Positions 34,806 through 46,130 of a stretch of DNA of 64,000 nt are shown here, piece by piece. The notes beneath the pieces are model-generated. The model was not told where the DNA came from. It did not search any database and saw only the letters and a program-made list of their open reading frames with translations. The position numbers and the translations under genes were made by a program. Origin of the DNA: Rhodospirillales bacterium (GTDB lineage Bacteria; Pseudomonadota; Alphaproteobacteria; Rhodospirillales; Rhodospirillaceae); NCBI GenBank assembly GCA_028281845.1, contig JANQJD010000008.1, forward strand, positions 329,212-393,211. Direction: 5' to 3'. Each line of letters begins with the position of its first letter. Position 1 is the first letter of the stretch.

Positions 34806-36894
34806 TTTCTCTCTCCTGCGACAAAATTCTGTCCTGTTTTATACTCTCAAGCTCAGCCTGAATCTCAGCGCATTCTGCCATTTGCCTGGAGGCCCGACTA
34901 ATAGGGTCTGTTCTGTAAAAATTATCAGTACGCGTTCGCAAAGGGGAATCTGTGAAAGAGGTAGCCTCTCCAAAGACTCCCCATGCCGCAGGGGCTGGAG
35001 TCACACCGACAGCCGCGAACGCTGAGTCTATCGCAACGAGTCGTGCGCGTACGTCAGCAAGAGTGTCATAAGGTAGCGGTCTCCCCATCCGCTCAGATAA
35101 GGCACGCACGATCTTCCAATCTTCACGCGCTTGACCTGGTGGAAAAACTGCAAGTTTTGTGCTCTGCACTCGGCCCTCTGTGTTTACATAAAGAGCATTT
35201 TTTTCTGTATAGGCCGCTCCTGGTAGAATTACGTTCGCTCTCTTGGCACCGGCATCACCATGATGACCCTGATAGATAACAAACGTTCTGTCTAGTGTGG
35301 ACATATTCACTTCATCTGCATTGAGCAAATAGACGCAATCAATTGCTCCCCTACTGGCCTGATCAAGAATGGCCGTAACACCGTAACCGCCGTGCCCTGG
35401 GACGAACCCCAGCATGAGGCCACCGACACGCGCCGCTGCCGTGTGCAGGATGTTGAAACCGTTCCAGCCTTCTTGAATCATGTTGGCATTTTCTGCCAAT
35501 TTACGAGAGAAACTTAATATTGATATTCCATCAATACGAGTAAGCGGCCCTTGGCCCAAGATCAACATTGGTCTTTTGGCCCTCTTTAATTTTTTAGAAA
35601 ATGGATGTCTCTCTTCTATTAATTCAATGAGTGTCTCTGGTCCGTCGCCAAGAAACTGAGCAGGATACGTGAGATCAACTGGTGTTCCAATTATTGCAAT
35701 TTCTACATGACCACTCAGCCAGCGCTTGCGTAAACGGGCATTCAGGACTGCTGCTTCGCGTCGGGGATTTGTTCCTATCAGGAGAATAATATCTGCTATG
35801 TCAACACCTGCAATAGTTGAATTAAACCGATAAGCAGCTGGCACAGCTGTGTCTAACGCTGCACCGTCCTGACGACAGTCAATGTTCACGACACCAAGAC
35901 TGCCCATCAGATCTTTCAGCGCTATCATTGATTCGCAGTCAGCCATATCCCCAGCAATGGCTGCAATTTTCTCTGGTTTGAGAGCCTTCAACTGATTGGC
36001 AATGGCTGTAAGCGCTTCTGTCCACGTCACAGGCTTGAGTTTACCCTCCTGTCGGAGGTACGGGGTGTCAAGACGTCTGATGAGCAAGCCATCACATGCA
36101 TGACGCGTCTTGTCAGAAATCCATTCCTCGTTAATGTCCTCGTTAACACGAGGCAATATCCTCATTACTTTTTTACCACGAGAATCTATTCGAATAGCAC
36201 TACCAATAGCATCAAGTACATCAACGGATTCAGTTTTACGAAGCTCCCACGGTCGCGCTGTAAAAGCATAAGGCCTGCTCGTCAAAGCCCCAACAGGACA
36301 GAGATCAACGAGATTCCCGGATAGCTCAGACTCAAGAGATTTTCCTACATAAGTAGTAATTTCCATGTGCTCACCACGGAAGACAGCCCCTAATTCAGGA
36401 ACACCAGCAATCTCCGTCATAAACCGGATACAACGTGTGCACTGAATGCAACGAGTCATATGAGTCTTTATCAAGGGCCCTAGGTACTTGTCGGCCACGG
36501 CCCGCTTTTCTTCATGATAACGGCTGCTGTTCCCACCATAGGCCATCGCCTGGTCCTGCAAGTCACATTCCCCGCCCTGATCGCAGATGGGACAATCAAG
36601 TGGGTGGTTAATCAAGAGCAGTTCCATGACACCGCGCCGAGCCTCACGTACCATGGGACTATCTGTTTTAACCACCATACCGTCGGCTACTGGTAAGGCA
36701 CAGCTCGCCTGCGGTTTCTGTGGACCTGGCGATACTTCGACTAAACACATTCGACAATTGCCAGCTATTGATAATTTATCATGGTAGCAAAATCGAGGAA
36801 TTTCTATTCCAAGTTGTTCACAAGCCTGCAATACCGTACGGCCAGGCTCTACTTCAATCGCAATGCCGTCGATGGTCAGGGTCAGTTTCGGCAT
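34798..36894 (-). CDS. nuoG: NADH-quinone oxidoreductase subunit G
   Basis: Large iron-sulfur subunit of the peripheral arm. The N-terminal [2Fe-2S] ferredoxin domain ([19 protein letters not shown]) is followed by the His-Cys cluster region ([21 protein letters not shown]) and a [4Fe-4S] site ([16 protein letters not shown]). The remainder is the molybdopterin oxidoreductase-like domain. I chose the ATG at 36894, where AGGAGGGGGAGC gives a strong ribosome binding site and the family start [10 protein letters not shown]; the frame is open 30 codons further. The product is 698 aa. Confidence 0.97.
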   Translation of the reverse strand: MPKLTLTIDGIAIEVEPGRTVLQACEQLGIEIPRFCYHDKLSIAGNCRMCLVEVSPGPQKPQASCALPVADGMVVKTDSPMVREARRGVMELLLINHPLDCPICDQGGECDLQDQAMAYGGNSSRYHEEKRAVADKYLGPLIKTHMTRCIQCTRCIRFMTEIAGVPELGAVFRGEHMEITTYVGKSLESELSGNLVDLCPVGALTSRPYAFTARPWELRKTESVDVLDAIGSAIRIDSRGKKVMRILPRVNEDINEEWISDKTRHACDGLLIRRLDTPYLRQEGKLKPVTWTEALTAIANQLKALKPEKIAAIAGDMADCESMIALKDLMGSLGVVNIDCRQDGAALDTAVPAAYRFNSTIAGVDIADIILLIGTNPRREAAVLNARLRKRWLSGHVEIAIIGTPVDLTYPAQFLGDGPETLIELIEERHPFSKKLKRAKRPMLILGQGPLTRIDGISILSFSRKLAENANMIQEGWNGFNILHTAAARVGGLMLGFVPGHGGYGVTAILDQASRGAIDCVYLLNADEVNMSTLDRTFVIYQGHHGDAGAKRANVILPGAAYTEKNALYVNTEGRVQSTKLAVFPPGQAREDWKIVRALSERMGRPLPYDTLADVRARLVAIDSAFAAVGVTPAPAAWGVFGEATSFTDSPLRTRTDNFYRTDPISRASRQMAECAEIQAELESIKQDRILSQEREND

Positions 36895-36905
36895 GCTCCC
36901 CCTCC

Positions 36906-38186
36906 TTAGGCGGCCCTGGCACGCTCGGTAATACGATTCTCTATTTCTGCACGAAAGTGGCGAATTAACCCCTGCACAGGCCACGCTGCCGCGTCACCGA
37001 GTGCACAAATCGTATGTCCCTCAATTTGACGCGTGACTTGGTCCAGAACATCGATTTCCGCCATATGAGCTGTACCAGTAACCATGCGTTCCATCATCCG
37101 CCACAACCACCCAGTTCCCTCGCGACAGGGCGTACACTGTCCACAGCTTTCATGCTTGTAAAAGCGCGAGAGACGAGCGACGGCATGCACAATGTCTGTT
37201 GAGCGGTCCATCACGATGACGGCTGCTGTTCCTAGACCAGACTGCACCTCCCGTAAGGAGTCAAAATCCATTAGGACATGGTCACAGATTTTCTTAGGGA
37301 GAACGGGGACAGAAGAGCCACCAGGTATGACTGCAAGCAAATTCTCCCAACCACCGCGCACGCCACCAGCGTGACGTTCAATGAGTTCCCTAAGGGAGAT
37401 GCCCATCTCCTCTTCGACGTTGCATGGCGTGTTCACGTGACCGGAAATACAGAACACCTTGGTGCCAGTATTCTTTGGACGGCCTAATCCGGCGAACCAT
37501 TCCCCTCCTCTACGCAGAATCGTAGGGATAACAGCGATGGACTCGACATTATTCACAGTCGTGGGGCAGCCAAATAGCCCAACCCCAGCGGGGAATGGCG
37601 GTTTGAGACGTGGCTGCCCCTTACGGCCTTCTATGCTGTTAATGAGGGCCGTTTCCTCTCCACAGATATAAGCTCCCATGCCACGGTGCAGCTCGACATT
37701 AAATCTCCAATCTGTACTGCATGCCTTATCGCCGAGTAAGCCGGCAACTCGGGCTTCGTTTATAGCCGTCTGCAAAACAATCGATTCACGATAAAATTCC
37801 CCACGAATGTAAATGTAAGCAACATGGGCTCCCACAGAAAATCCAGCTAGCAAGGCGCCTTCTAACAGCTTGTGCGGTTCATTACGGAGAATGTCCCTAT
37901 CCTTACATGTACCGGGTTCCCCTTCATCAGCATTGATGACAAGGTAATGTGGACGGTCTGTTATCACCTGACGCGGCATAAAAGTCCATTTGAGGCCCGT
38001 CGGAAATCCAGCTCCTCCACGCCCGCGTAGTCCAGACTTCTGAACCTGATCGACAATCCAGTCACGTCCCTGAGCCATCAGGGAAGCCGTATTATCCCAG
38101 TCCCCGCGTTCCCGCGCGCCCTTTAAGCTGACGTCCTGGAAACCATATAAATTGGTGAAGACACGATCCTTGTCGCTGAGCATCAC
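36906..38186 (-). CDS. nuoF: NADH-quinone oxidoreductase subunit F
   Basis: NADH-binding flavoprotein subunit with FMN and cluster N3. The nucleotide-binding motif [16 protein letters not shown], the FMN-region [30 protein letters not shown] and the [4Fe-4S] motif [15 protein letters not shown] are all present. The length is 426 aa. The start overlaps the nuoE stop by 4 nt. Confidence 0.98.
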   Translation of the reverse strand: MMLSDKDRVFTNLYGFQDVSLKGARERGDWDNTASLMAQGRDWIVDQVQKSGLRGRGGAGFPTGLKWTFMPRQVITDRPHYLVINADEGEPGTCKDRDILRNEPHKLLEGALLAGFSVGAHVAYIYIRGEFYRESIVLQTAINEARVAGLLGDKACSTDWRFNVELHRGMGAYICGEETALINSIEGRKGQPRLKPPFPAGVGLFGCPTTVNNVESIAVIPTILRRGGEWFAGLGRPKNTGTKVFCISGHVNTPCNVEEEMGISLRELIERHAGGVRGGWENLLAVIPGGSSVPVLPKKICDHVLMDFDSLREVQSGLGTAAVIVMDRSTDIVHAVARLSRFYKHESCGQCTPCREGTGWLWRMMERMVTGTAHMAEIDVLDQVTRQIEGHTICALGDAAAWPVQGLIRHFRAEIENRITERARAA

Positions 38187-38812
38187 GTTCCCCCTTTGAC
38201 AGGTCCAGAGGATTCAGGTCCAGAGGATTGAAGAGTGGTGGGTCCGCCAGCTGGGCAAGAACACTGGCGACCGCTCTGCGACCCGGCTTTCGGCTGCTCA
38301 CCCCGTTTCAACGCTTCAAGGATCTTCTGCATAGAGTCAGAGTCAAGATCCTCAAAATAATCGTCACCAATCTGGACAATAGGAGCGTTTACACAAGCAC
38401 CCGCGCATTCGATCTCTTCAATTGTAAATTGTTCATCAAGTGTAGTTTCTCCGATATTAACACCCAACACGTCGCGGCATGTCTTTACAATTTTCTCAGA
38501 ACCACACAACCAGCACGAAAGATTCGTACATATCTTCACATGGTACCGACCAATGGGATGTAATCTGTACATGGTATAAAAAGTCGCAACTTCATAAACT
38601 CGTATAAGTGGTACACGTAAAAGTTTTGCGACGTAATCCATAGCTGTCCGTGGCAGCCATCCAGCCTGACGTTGTGCTAGATCGAGGAGTGGCATGGTGG
38701 CGGCGGCCTGCTTACCAGGAGGATAGCGCCTGATCACGTCTTCAGCCTGTTTTAGATTGTCGGCCGTGAAAAAGAATGGGACAGATTGGACAGACATCTT
38801 AATCTTATTCAT
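38183..38812 (-). CDS. nuoE: NADH-quinone oxidoreductase subunit E
   Basis: Thioredoxin-like [2Fe-2S] subunit that binds NuoF. Cluster N1a ligands are the two pairs in [14 protein letters not shown] and [15 protein letters not shown]. The C-terminal tail (after residue 175) is unlike the family core and contains a 15-bp in-frame tandem duplication (Ser-Ser-Gly-Pro repeats). The length is 209 aa. The start overlaps the nuoD stop as ATGA. Confidence 0.97.
   Translation of the reverse strand: MNKIKMSVQSVPFFFTADNLKQAEDVIRRYPPGKQAAATMPLLDLAQRQAGWLPRTAMDYVAKLLRVPLIRVYEVATFYTMYRLHPIGRYHVKICTNLSCWLCGSEKIVKTCRDVLGVNIGETTLDEQFTIEEIECAGACVNAPIVQIGDDYFEDLDSDSMQKILEALKRGEQPKAGSQSGRQCSCPAGGPTTLQSSGPESSGPVKGGT
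38200..38229. repeat. 15-bp perfect tandem duplication in the nuoE 3' end
   Basis: caggtccagaggatt occurs at 38200-38214 and 38215-38229. It is in frame and extends the low-complexity NuoE tail. Confidence 0.88.
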
Positions 38813-39981
38813 CTGTCAATCTCGCCAAAAACAACATCGAGGGAGCCAATAATTGCAGTAATGTCCGCAAGCATATGCCCGCGCGCGAGCATATCCGTGG
38901 CCGAGAGATGCACATAGCCCGGCGAGCGAATAGCGCACCTGTAAGGTCTATTTGTGCCATCCGCCACGAGGTAAACACCAAATTCTCCCTTTGGCGCTTC
39001 AGTGGCTGCATAAACTTCTCCAGAAGGCACGTGGAATCCTTCACTGAATAACTTAAAATGATGTATGAGGGCTTCCATAGAGGACTTCATCTCCTCACGA
39101 CGAGGCGGTCTAATTTTTCTATTGTCCGTCTGTATAGGCCCTGCTGGCATTTTCTCAAGACACTGTTTCATAAGATGCACAGACTGGCGCATCTCCTCAA
39201 CACGGACTAAATAACGATCATAGGCGTCACCCTTGTGACCAACGGGAATATCAAAATCTAGTTCAGCGTATACTTCGTAAGGCTGCGCTTTGCGTAAATC
39301 CCATGGCACACCGGCCGCTCGTAACATGGGCCCTGAAAATCCCCAGTCCATTGCCTGTTCGATTGTCACCGGACTGATGTCAACAGTACGTTGTTTGAAA
39401 ATACGGTTCTCTGTCAGGAGAGACTCCATATCGTCGATCAGTTTTGGGAAATTCTCACACCAGAGGCTCATATCTTCAGCAAGACCTCTTGGCATATCCT
39501 TGGCTACACCACCTATACGAAAATAGTTAGCATGCATACGAGCCCCACAGACTCGTTCATAAAATCCCATCAACCGTTCGCGTTCTTCGAAGAACCATAA
39601 CAGTGGTGTCATGGCTCCGATATCCAGGGCGTAAGATGTAACATTGAGAATGTGACTCATGAGGCGTGATATTTCGGCGTACAGAACCCTAATGTACTGG
39701 GCCCGTTTTGGTAGTTCCACCCCCAGTAGCCGCTCCGTTGCGAGGACAAAGGAATGCTCCATTGCCATCGGTGCGCAGTAGTCAAGCCTGTCAAAATAGG
39801 GAGTGACCTGAGCGTAAGTCTTATGTTCAATCAGCTTCTCAGTGCCGCGGTGCAGCAAACCAATATGGGGATCGGCGCGCTCGATAACTTCCCCTGAAAG
39901 TTCGAGTACAAGACGCAACACGCCATGCGCAGAAGGATGCTGAGGCCCAAAATTGAGTGTGAACGTATTGACCTGGGCCAT
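38809..39981 (-). CDS. nuoD: NADH-quinone oxidoreductase subunit D
   Basis: 49-kDa-type subunit that lines the quinone site and descends from hydrogenase large subunits. It opens [44 protein letters not shown], which includes the conserved His-rich loop, and contains [13 protein letters not shown] and a C-terminal [14 protein letters not shown]. The length is 390 aa. It is separate from NuoC, not fused as in E. coli. Confidence 0.98.
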   Translation of the reverse strand: MAQVNTFTLNFGPQHPSAHGVLRLVLELSGEVIERADPHIGLLHRGTEKLIEHKTYAQVTPYFDRLDYCAPMAMEHSFVLATERLLGVELPKRAQYIRVLYAEISRLMSHILNVTSYALDIGAMTPLLWFFEERERLMGFYERVCGARMHANYFRIGGVAKDMPRGLAEDMSLWCENFPKLIDDMESLLTENRIFKQRTVDISPVTIEQAMDWGFSGPMLRAAGVPWDLRKAQPYEVYAELDFDIPVGHKGDAYDRYLVRVEEMRQSVHLMKQCLEKMPAGPIQTDNRKIRPPRREEMKSSMEALIHHFKLFSEGFHVPSGEVYAATEAPKGEFGVYLVADGTNRPYRCAIRSPGYVHLSATDMLARGHMLADITAIIGSLDVVFGEIDR

Positions 39982-40008
39982 TTTATTTCTTTCCTACAGC
40001 ATTCAGCA

Positions 40009-40608
40009 TTATTTCTTTTCACCAGGTAATGGCTGAGGCCCACTGTACCCTTCCCATGGGCTTAGAAAGTCAAATGTGCGAAACTCCTGTGCCAATTTGA
40101 CTTGTTCATAAATAACACGTTTACGTTCCTCATCATAACGAACTTCCATGTAACCAGTCAGCGGAAAGTCTTTACACAGCGGATGGCCCTCGAATCCATA
40201 GTCTGTCAGCAATCGCCGCAAATCCGGATGATCTGTGAAAGCTATTCCGTACATGTCCCATACCTCACGCTCAAACCAGTTAGCGGAGGAAAAGACTCCT
40301 GTTACGGAGGGCACAAGTTTTTCCTCACTGGCTTCGACTCTGACACGTATCCTCTGATTGTGACGTAAGGACAGCAAATGGTAAATGACTTCAAAGCGCC
40401 GCTCACGCTCAGGATAATCAGCCCCGGCAATGAACATAAGCTGACGGAACTGGCAATGAGCATCGTCCCTTAAAAAAGTCAGAATTTTCACAAGAGATGA
40501 CGGTTGCACGGCCAGTGTCAGCTCCCCGTTTATAACGGCGGCCTCCTCCACTTCCTGCAGAAAAGCCGCTCTAATATAAGAGCCTAAATCCTGTAACATC
40601 TGAAGCAT
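40009..40608 (-). CDS. nuoC: NADH-quinone oxidoreductase subunit C
   Basis: 30-kDa-type subunit of the peripheral arm, placed against NuoD. The signature is [61 protein letters not shown]. The length of 199 aa matches the alphaproteobacterial form. An ATG three codons in is an alternative start. The stop region shares the motif aaagaaataa with the leader of nuoD. Confidence 0.97.
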   Translation of the reverse strand: MLQMLQDLGSYIRAAFLQEVEEAAVINGELTLAVQPSSLVKILTFLRDDAHCQFRQLMFIAGADYPERERRFEVIYHLLSLRHNQRIRVRVEASEEKLVPSVTGVFSSANWFEREVWDMYGIAFTDHPDLRRLLTDYGFEGHPLCKDFPLTGYMEVRYDEERKRVIYEQVKLAQEFRTFDFLSPWEGYSGPQPLPGEKK

Positions 40609-40648
40609 GATAGTTCCTGCTCCTTTTTGCTATCGGAGCAACATTCTA

Positions 40649-41191
40649 TTATCGGAATAGTGTTCCAGTTCTCCGGATTTTTCTCTGTAACTGCATAATA
40701 CCATACAAAAGCGCTTCTGCTGTTGGCGGGCAACCTGGAACATAGACATCAACGGGAATCACACGATCACATCCTCGTACAACAGAATAAGAGTAATGAT
40801 AATATCCACCTCCGTTAGCACAGGAGCCCATTGAAATAACCCATCGCGGTTCTGCCATCTGGTCGTAGACCTTGCGTAGGGCGGGAGCCATTTTATTAGT
40901 TAGCGTGCCGGCAACAATCATGACATCTGACTGGCGAGGACTGGGCCGAAATACGATACCAAACCGGTCTAAATCGTAGCGCGCACATGCACAATGAATC
41001 ATCTCTATAGCGCAACAGGCCAAGCCAAACGTCAGAGGCCACAACGAACCTGTTCGAGCCCAGTTTACTAATTTGTCTACATTAGCAAGAACAAAGCCTC
41101 TATTGCGCATCTCATCGCGCATGACTGCCGCAAGCAGTTTATCCTGATCCTGTTGTAACAGAGTCTTTGGGGTTGCAGATTTCACTCCCAT
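40649..41191 (-). CDS. nuoB: NADH-quinone oxidoreductase subunit B
   Basis: Subunit carrying the terminal cluster N2 that donates electrons to quinone. Cysteine ligands appear in [31 protein letters not shown] and [18 protein letters not shown], with [18 protein letters not shown] between. I chose the ATG at 41191, preceded by AAAGGAGCG, giving 180 aa; an upstream ATG at 41212 has a weaker signal. It overlaps nuoA by 10 nt. Confidence 0.98.
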   Translation of the reverse strand: MGVKSATPKTLLQQDQDKLLAAVMRDEMRNRGFVLANVDKLVNWARTGSLWPLTFGLACCAIEMIHCACARYDLDRFGIVFRPSPRQSDVMIVAGTLTNKMAPALRKVYDQMAEPRWVISMGSCANGGGYYHYSYSVVRGCDRVIPVDVYVPGCPPTAEALLYGIMQLQRKIRRTGTLFR

Positions 41192-41547
41192 TCCAACGCT
41201 CCTTTCTTCCACTCATAGATGAAACCGACAGTCAGGATTCCTAAAAATGCCATCATAGACCAGAATCCAAACAATCCCACTTTGTCCAAAGCTACTGCCC
41301 AGGGAAAGAGAAATGCGACTTCTATATCAAAGATAATAAATAGTATCGCTACTAAGTAGAATCTCACATCAAATAAGAGACGTGCTTCGTCAAATGCTTC
41401 AAAACCACACTCATAGGCAGATTTCTTTTCAAAATAAGGATTTTTACGTGCTAAAATATAAGAAGAAAGGAGTGCTCCTAGTGTCACTAAACAAGCAATA
41501 ATAAAGAAAATAAGAATGGGCACGTATTCCTTAAGGAAATTTTCCAT
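41182..41547 (-). CDS. nuoA: NADH-quinone oxidoreductase subunit A
   Basis: Small membrane subunit by the quinone site (121 aa, three helices). It includes [47 protein letters not shown], the conserved ND3-type loop with its cysteine and the acidic third-helix region. It is the first gene of the nuo operon; a ribosome binding site AAGGATAGGAT lies upstream. Confidence 0.97.
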   Translation of the reverse strand: MENFLKEYVPILIFFIIACLVTLGALLSSYILARKNPYFEKKSAYECGFEAFDEARLLFDVRFYLVAILFIIFDIEVAFLFPWAVALDKVGLFGFWSMMAFLGILTVGFIYEWKKGALEWE

Positions 41548-41852
41548 ATCCTATCCTTCGTCTTTCCCTAGTGCGTGCTGCACTTGTGCACGATACCATC
41601 GCTCATGTACCCCTGCCAATGTTCTGGAAAGGCAGTTCTTAAGGCCCCTATCCGCAGTGAGTCAAGGCTGCTTTTTCTACCTTTTCTAAGTTCTCGGATA
41701 AACTTCTAAGTTCTCAGATAAACTGCAATACATATTATAAATAGCGTAATGAACATACTTTTAAGGCGTGAAAATAGGATATTAAGGCCATGAATCTGAC
41801 AGTTTCTTTTCTCTTGGTGTTTCCTCATTCCAGGAGTCCCGTACCACAGCTG
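41548..41852. other. Leader region of the nuo operon
   Basis: 305 bp without a gene between nuoA and the protease gene. It holds a 20-bp tandem duplication at 41684-41723 and a weak promoter candidate on the minus strand (TTGACT at 41665-41660, 18 nt, TAAGAA at 41641-41636). I see no decayed gene. Confidence 0.45.
41684..41723. repeat. 20-bp tandem duplication upstream of nuoA
   Basis: Two 20-bp units at 41684-41703 and 41704-41723 differ at one base (g/a). They lie upstream of the candidate nuo promoter. Confidence 0.85.
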
Positions 41853-42536
41853 TCAATCTACAAGGCCAGCACTAGACAGAATGAGTTGATGTAGTAGAGT
41901 CGCTAGGGGACCTAGCAACCATGTGAGTATATTCCAATCAGATCCTATCTTGTGCCCTATGATCGGCACGATAAATAATATTACTAAAATTAGTATAATT
42001 CCATACTTTTCTCTTAATAAGATATATTGCGTCAGGAATCGTGGTAGCAAGTTTGTTATTACTAAACCGCCATCTAGGGGAGGAATGGGAATCATGTTAA
42101 AGAGAGCTAACATAACGTTCAGCTGAATGGCATGTTGAATGTTAAAGAGGATCCATGCCTGACCACCAGCAGGAATATAGACGGCGATATGCACGAGTAA
42201 CGCTGCGAATACTGCGAGCAACATATTTGCAGTCGGCCCAGCGATGGCAACACAGATCATCCCTAATCGAGGGGAGCGTAGCCTATGAGGAACAACAGGC
42301 ACGGGTTTAGCCCACCCGAAGAGGAAAGGAGCCTGCAGCAGAATCAGCAAAGCTGGTAGGATGGCCGTTCCCACAAGATCAACATGACGGAGTGGGTTGA
42401 AGGACAGCCGTCTCATCCGATAGGCTGTATCATCGCCTAGACGCCAGGCGATAAAACCATGAGCAGCCTCATGGAGAGTCACACTTAATAATGTTGGGAG
42501 TATCCATGTGGAAGACTGATAGATCACTCCGAGCAT
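41853..42536 (-). CDS. Site-2 protease-like membrane metallopeptidase (M50 family)
   Basis: A 227-aa polytopic protein. The zinc motif HEAAH is at residues 22-26 inside the first membrane segment, followed by the family pattern AWRLGDDTAYRMRRLSFNPLRHVDLVGTAILP. The second catalytic motif is MIPIPPLDGGLV. This short architecture without a PDZ domain is the FtsH-independent, RseP-unlike M50B group found widely in alphaproteobacteria; its substrate is unknown. It follows the SPOR gene on the same strand after about 209 bp. Confidence 0.88.
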   Translation of the reverse strand: MLGVIYQSSTWILPTLLSVTLHEAAHGFIAWRLGDDTAYRMRRLSFNPLRHVDLVGTAILPALLILLQAPFLFGWAKPVPVVPHRLRSPRLGMICVAIAGPTANMLLAVFAALLVHIAVYIPAGGQAWILFNIQHAIQLNVMLALFNMIPIPPLDGGLVITNLLPRFLTQYILLREKYGIILILVILFIVPIIGHKIGSDWNILTWLLGPLATLLHQLILSSAGLVD

Positions 42537-42728
42537 CTCCGCTCCTTTCGTCGCAACTCATCGAAAAGTAAGACTTCTACGTATGAATCTCTACTAAATG
42601 GAACATCAGAGAAGTCGCCTCACATGAGGAAAGAAGGAGTCAGCAAGAAAGGGTATACCTGGTCAACTGCCTCAGATTGGCATAGGGCATATTGATGTGC
42701 CGTGCCGTATGCCCGTCATGAATAAAAT

Positions 42729-42750
42729 AATTATTTATTAATTATTTATT
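42729..42750. repeat. 11-bp perfect tandem duplication across the SPOR gene stop codon
   Basis: aattatttatt occurs at 42729-42739 and 42740-42750; the second copy contains the stop codon at 42746-42748. Confidence 0.8.
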
Positions 42751-43543
42751 GAACTTGTCTTTGAGAAAGTGACGAGAAAAGACAATGAGCATGACGTTCT
42801 TGAAGCGTATGACAGACGAATAGAGCTCTCCGCACGTTGTCATAAGGACCGGCGTAAACACGATACCAAGTCCCTTTGACGCCAAGATTAACAGGTAGAA
42901 TCGCATGCGGTATGCCGCCGAGGAGGTCACCATGACGGTGAGTCAATTGTGACCATGCCCTCTCAGCATCTCTCCTCCTCTGGAAGGACCCAAGCTGCAA
43001 ACGCATGGCCGGCAGAGGCGGCCAAGCGGGTGTTCCTGCAATTTTTTTTCTGATTTTTTTTTCTGAAATTTGTTTTTCTGAAACCGTCGCAGCAGCCGGA
43101 GCAGGCATCACGGGAAGGACCACTACTGGTGTAGACGAGGCAGACTCTCCTGGGAAAGTAGTGATAGTAGTGACGGTTTGTGCGTTTTTCTCCCTCGGAG
43201 AGGGAGTTTGCGGGACGGCCACGACTGCCTTCTCCCGAAGGGCTGCTGTCTTATTTTTTAGGCTCTCGATTTTCATCATTGTCTCAGGATGGGCGAGCAA
43301 AACAGGAATCTCTGTACTAACCTGGACAGAGCGAGGGAAAATGCTGTACAGATACCAGCTGATTCCACTGAGAAAGGCAAAAGTACTCAGAATCCACAGA
43401 GTCATACCGAGAGAGCGACGTGCGCTACGCACACGATCATATAACCTGTCAGAATCATGGACGGGATCCCTGGAATGATGGCTGCCACGCCTGCTACAGA
43501 TTGGTTCTTCTTTTTCCCTTTTTTCCCTCTCACTTTCTGTCAT
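42746..43543 (-). CDS. SPOR domain-containing protein
   Basis: A 265-aa single-pass membrane protein: a charged cytoplasmic N-terminus, one membrane helix (SLGMTLWILSTFAFLSGISWYLY), a low-complexity periplasmic linker, and a C-terminal SPOR domain (MRLQLGSFQRRRDAERAWSQL, then YRVYAGPYDNVRRALFVCHTL). SPOR domains bind denuded peptidoglycan glycan strands at division sites. Position just after argS (one-base overlap) is the common alphaproteobacterial one, where nagZ usually comes next; here nagZ is absent. The protein start has a 9-bp repeat (Arg-Glu-Lys twice), and the linker carries repeated SEKK-like units. Confidence 0.85.
   Translation of the reverse strand: MTESEREKREKEEPICSRRGSHHSRDPVHDSDRLYDRVRSARRSLGMTLWILSTFAFLSGISWYLYSIFPRSVQVSTEIPVLLAHPETMMKIESLKNKTAALREKAVVAVPQTPSPREKNAQTVTTITTFPGESASSTPVVVLPVMPAPAAATVSEKQISEKKIRKKIAGTPAWPPLPAMRLQLGSFQRRRDAERAWSQLTHRHGDLLGGIPHAILPVNLGVKGTWYRVYAGPYDNVRRALFVCHTLQERHAHCLFSSLSQRQVQ
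43512..43528. repeat. 8-bp repeat, period 9, in the SPOR gene 5' end
   Basis: ttttccct occurs at 43512-43519 and 43521-43528. The 9-bp period is in frame. Confidence 0.6.
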
Positions 43544-45297
43544 TAACGCAGTTCCTGAACAGGTTCCACTCCGAATACTGCCAACCCTGACGCCAAGACT
43601 GTGGATACACCCTTTACCAAGGCAAGTCTCGCAATAGATAATTCTGGATTGTCTGAGTTTAAAAAACGCAATTCTTCTAAATCTTGACCTTTATTCCACA
43701 ACTCATGGAAAGCCGCTGCGACCTCACAAAGATAATACGCGACTCTATGTGGCTCATGCGCCTCGGCAGCACCTTCCACTAACTGTGGCCACCCCGCCAG
43801 AATCCTGATCAGACAAATCTCTGAGGGATCAGTTAAGCGATGCAATGCACTAGTGGCTAAATTCTTCTCGCAAAGATTATCATTATGGAAAATTAAACAC
43901 GCATGACGATATACAGAGCAGGCACGAGCGTGGGCATATTGCACGTAAAAGACAGGGTTCTCACGGGACTGTTCTGTGATTTTTGTGAAATCAAAATTGA
44001 GATGTGCATCGCTCTTACGGGTCAACATCATAAAGCGAACCACATCTCTCCCGACACGGTCAATCACAGCACGTAACGTTACAAAAGTTCCTGTCCGTTT
44101 ACTCATTTTAGCAGACTGGCCATCATCCAGCAGATTCACCATCTGACACAGCTTGACATCGAGCGTACTTTTGCCACCGGTAAGCGCTTGTACAGCTGCC
44201 TGCATCCGCTGGACATAGCCGCTATGATCGGCGCCCCAGACATCGATCATATGGCTAAACCCACGATGGTGTTTGTCCAGATGGTAAGCAAGATCAGAGG
44301 CAAAATAAGCCCAACGGCCATCTGATTTTCTCAATGGCCTGTCAACATGATCCCCGAATCTGGTTGCACGAAACAGTACCTGTGGTTTCATTTCTTTATC
44401 TTTGACTTCTTTTCCCACAGGCGCTTCCAACATGCCCTCATAGAGGAGACCGTGCTCTTCCAATAGACGAACAGCGGCCTCAATTTTTCCGTCTGCGATC
44501 AGACGACTCTCAGAAAAGAATACATCGTGGCGCACGCCAAGCGCCTCCAGATCAGCGCGGATTGCCTTCATCATGGCATTGATGGAAAAAGTGCGTACGG
44601 GATCTAGCCATGCGGATTCTGGCATATGTAGCCATCGATTACCATCCCGAGAGGCTAGTGCCTGACCAATAGGTTGCAAGTACGCACCAGGATAATAACC
44701 CTCTGGAATAGCTCCAATCTTCTCTCCTAAAGCCTCACAGTATCGTAGATATGTGGAACGGGCCAGGATATCTACCTGTGTTCCTCCGTCATTGATATAG
44801 TACTCGCGTGTTACAGCATAGCCGACCTTCTCGAGAAGCGCTGCCAGTGCGTCGCCTACCACTGCACCACGGCCATGCCCTATGTGCAGGGGACCTGTCG
44901 GATTGGCAGAAACAAACTCGACATTCACTCGGCGTCCAGCGCCAAGAGTTCCGTTGCCATAAGAAAGACCAGCGTTCAGAATCTCCCGCAGGCGGTCCTG
45001 CCAAAAGTCGGCAGTCAAACGTATATTAATAAAACCCTGTCCCGCTACCACAACATCTGCAACGGCCTGTGTGTTCTGCAACCGAGCCGCAATCATCTTC
45101 GCGAGATGATACGGTTTCGAGCCGATCATGCTCCCTAAGATCATTGCGGCATTAGTAGAAAATTCACCATGATGAGCGTCACGAGCTCTCTCGCACGAGA
45201 AGGATAATCTATTCACACACGTCGGTATCTGTCCTGTCGACATAAAATCCGCTATTACAGCATGTATAACTTTTTTCAAAAACGCATAAACGTTCAT
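43543..45297 (-). CDS. argS: Arginyl-tRNA synthetase
   Basis: Class I synthetase that charges tRNA-Arg. The N-terminal Add-1-type domain precedes the HIGH motif in NPTGPLHIGHGRGAVVGDAL. GADHSGYVQRMQAAVQAL and the KMSKR-like motif AKMSKRTGTFVTL follow, then the anticodon-binding domain (VQYAHARACSVYRH). The length of 584 aa is normal. No obvious promoter was picked out in the 158-bp gap to rpe. Confidence 0.97.
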   Translation of the reverse strand: MNVYAFLKKVIHAVIADFMSTGQIPTCVNRLSFSCERARDAHHGEFSTNAAMILGSMIGSKPYHLAKMIAARLQNTQAVADVVVAGQGFINIRLTADFWQDRLREILNAGLSYGNGTLGAGRRVNVEFVSANPTGPLHIGHGRGAVVGDALAALLEKVGYAVTREYYINDGGTQVDILARSTYLRYCEALGEKIGAIPEGYYPGAYLQPIGQALASRDGNRWLHMPESAWLDPVRTFSINAMMKAIRADLEALGVRHDVFFSESRLIADGKIEAAVRLLEEHGLLYEGMLEAPVGKEVKDKEMKPQVLFRATRFGDHVDRPLRKSDGRWAYFASDLAYHLDKHHRGFSHMIDVWGADHSGYVQRMQAAVQALTGGKSTLDVKLCQMVNLLDDGQSAKMSKRTGTFVTLRAVIDRVGRDVVRFMMLTRKSDAHLNFDFTKITEQSRENPVFYVQYAHARACSVYRHACLIFHNDNLCEKNLATSALHRLTDPSEICLIRILAGWPQLVEGAAEAHEPHRVAYYLCEVAAAFHELWNKGQDLEELRFLNSDNPELSIARLALVKGVSTVLASGLAVFGVEPVQELR

Positions 45298-45448
45298 ACT
45301 CTTAGCATTCTCTCTCTGAAAGGCCCTGCCTGTTTGCCGTCGACGTTTTGCCGACGACTTTTGATGTCAATGATTGCACAGAGATCAGCCATGATCTCGC
45401 AGCGTGCTCCAGAAGATCACACAGCCGAAAGGATTGCACCCCAATGCA

Positions 45449-45465
45449 GTCTCTCCTAGAGAGAC
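45449..45465 (-). terminator. Small hairpin at the rpe stop codon
   Basis: gtctctc (45449-45455) and gagagac (45459-45465) are perfectly complementary around a 3-nt loop, cta, which is the rpe stop codon region. A second 7-bp stem, gagatca/tgatctc, lies at 45381-45398. Neither has a T-run, so termination is uncertain. Confidence 0.35.
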
Positions 45466-46130
45466 CCTCCCTGATTCAGACTCCCACCGAGCCCACGCAG
45501 GGCCGCAATAGCGGCAGCGTAATCAGAGCTTTTGAATACCGCTGATCCTGCTACCAGGACATTAGCCCCTGCGGCAATCACTCGACCTGCGAGATCTGTA
45601 CTAAGACCACCGTCCACCTCAAGCTCAATCGGACGGTCACCTATCATCGTTCTAAGGCGGCGAGTCTTGTCTAGCTGTGACTCAAGAAAGCTCTGGCCAC
45701 CGAATCCAGGGTTGACAGACATGACAAGGATTAAATCACATTTATCGAGTACGTATTCCACGACAGTTTCAGGAGTATGGGGATTCAGTGACACACCAGC
45801 TTTTCTGCCGAGCGAATGAATGAACTGCAGGCTGCGATCAAGATGCGGGTCGGCTTCGGCATGAACAGTGATAATGTCAGCTCCAGCCTCAGCGTAGGCC
45901 TTCAGCGAAGGTTGAGCAGGGCTGATCATCAAATGGACATCAAAGACCTTCTGACTCCATGGTCGGATACACTTGATGATAGGCGGACCGAAAGTCAGAT
46001 TCGGGACAAAGTGACCATCCATTACATCTATATGGATATAGTCAGCTCCAGCTTGATCAACAGCTCGCACCTCCTCGCCTAGGCGGGCAAAATCTGCAGA
46101 AAGAATGCTAGGAGCAATCTTGATAGTCAT
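45456..46130 (-). CDS. rpe: Ribulose-phosphate 3-epimerase
   Basis: Interconverts ribulose 5-phosphate and xylulose 5-phosphate in the pentose phosphate pathway (and Calvin cycle where present). The TIM-barrel enzyme begins [18 protein letters not shown] and has the metal/active site [41 protein letters not shown] and a phosphate site [13 protein letters not shown]. The length is 224 aa. It lies with fba and tkt on the same strand, so the three may be co-expressed. Confidence 0.96.
   Translation of the reverse strand: MTIKIAPSILSADFARLGEEVRAVDQAGADYIHIDVMDGHFVPNLTFGPPIIKCIRPWSQKVFDVHLMISPAQPSLKAYAEAGADIITVHAEADPHLDRSLQFIHSLGRKAGVSLNPHTPETVVEYVLDKCDLILVMSVNPGFGGQSFLESQLDKTRRLRTMIGDRPIELEVDGGLSTDLAGRVIAAGANVLVAGSAVFKSSDYAAAIAALRGLGGSLNQGGSL

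Noticed and set aside
43005..43478. 157-codon plus-strand frame opposite the SPOR gene
   Set aside because: It is a shadow of the low-complexity linker; the SPOR domain and the argS neighbour support the minus-strand gene.
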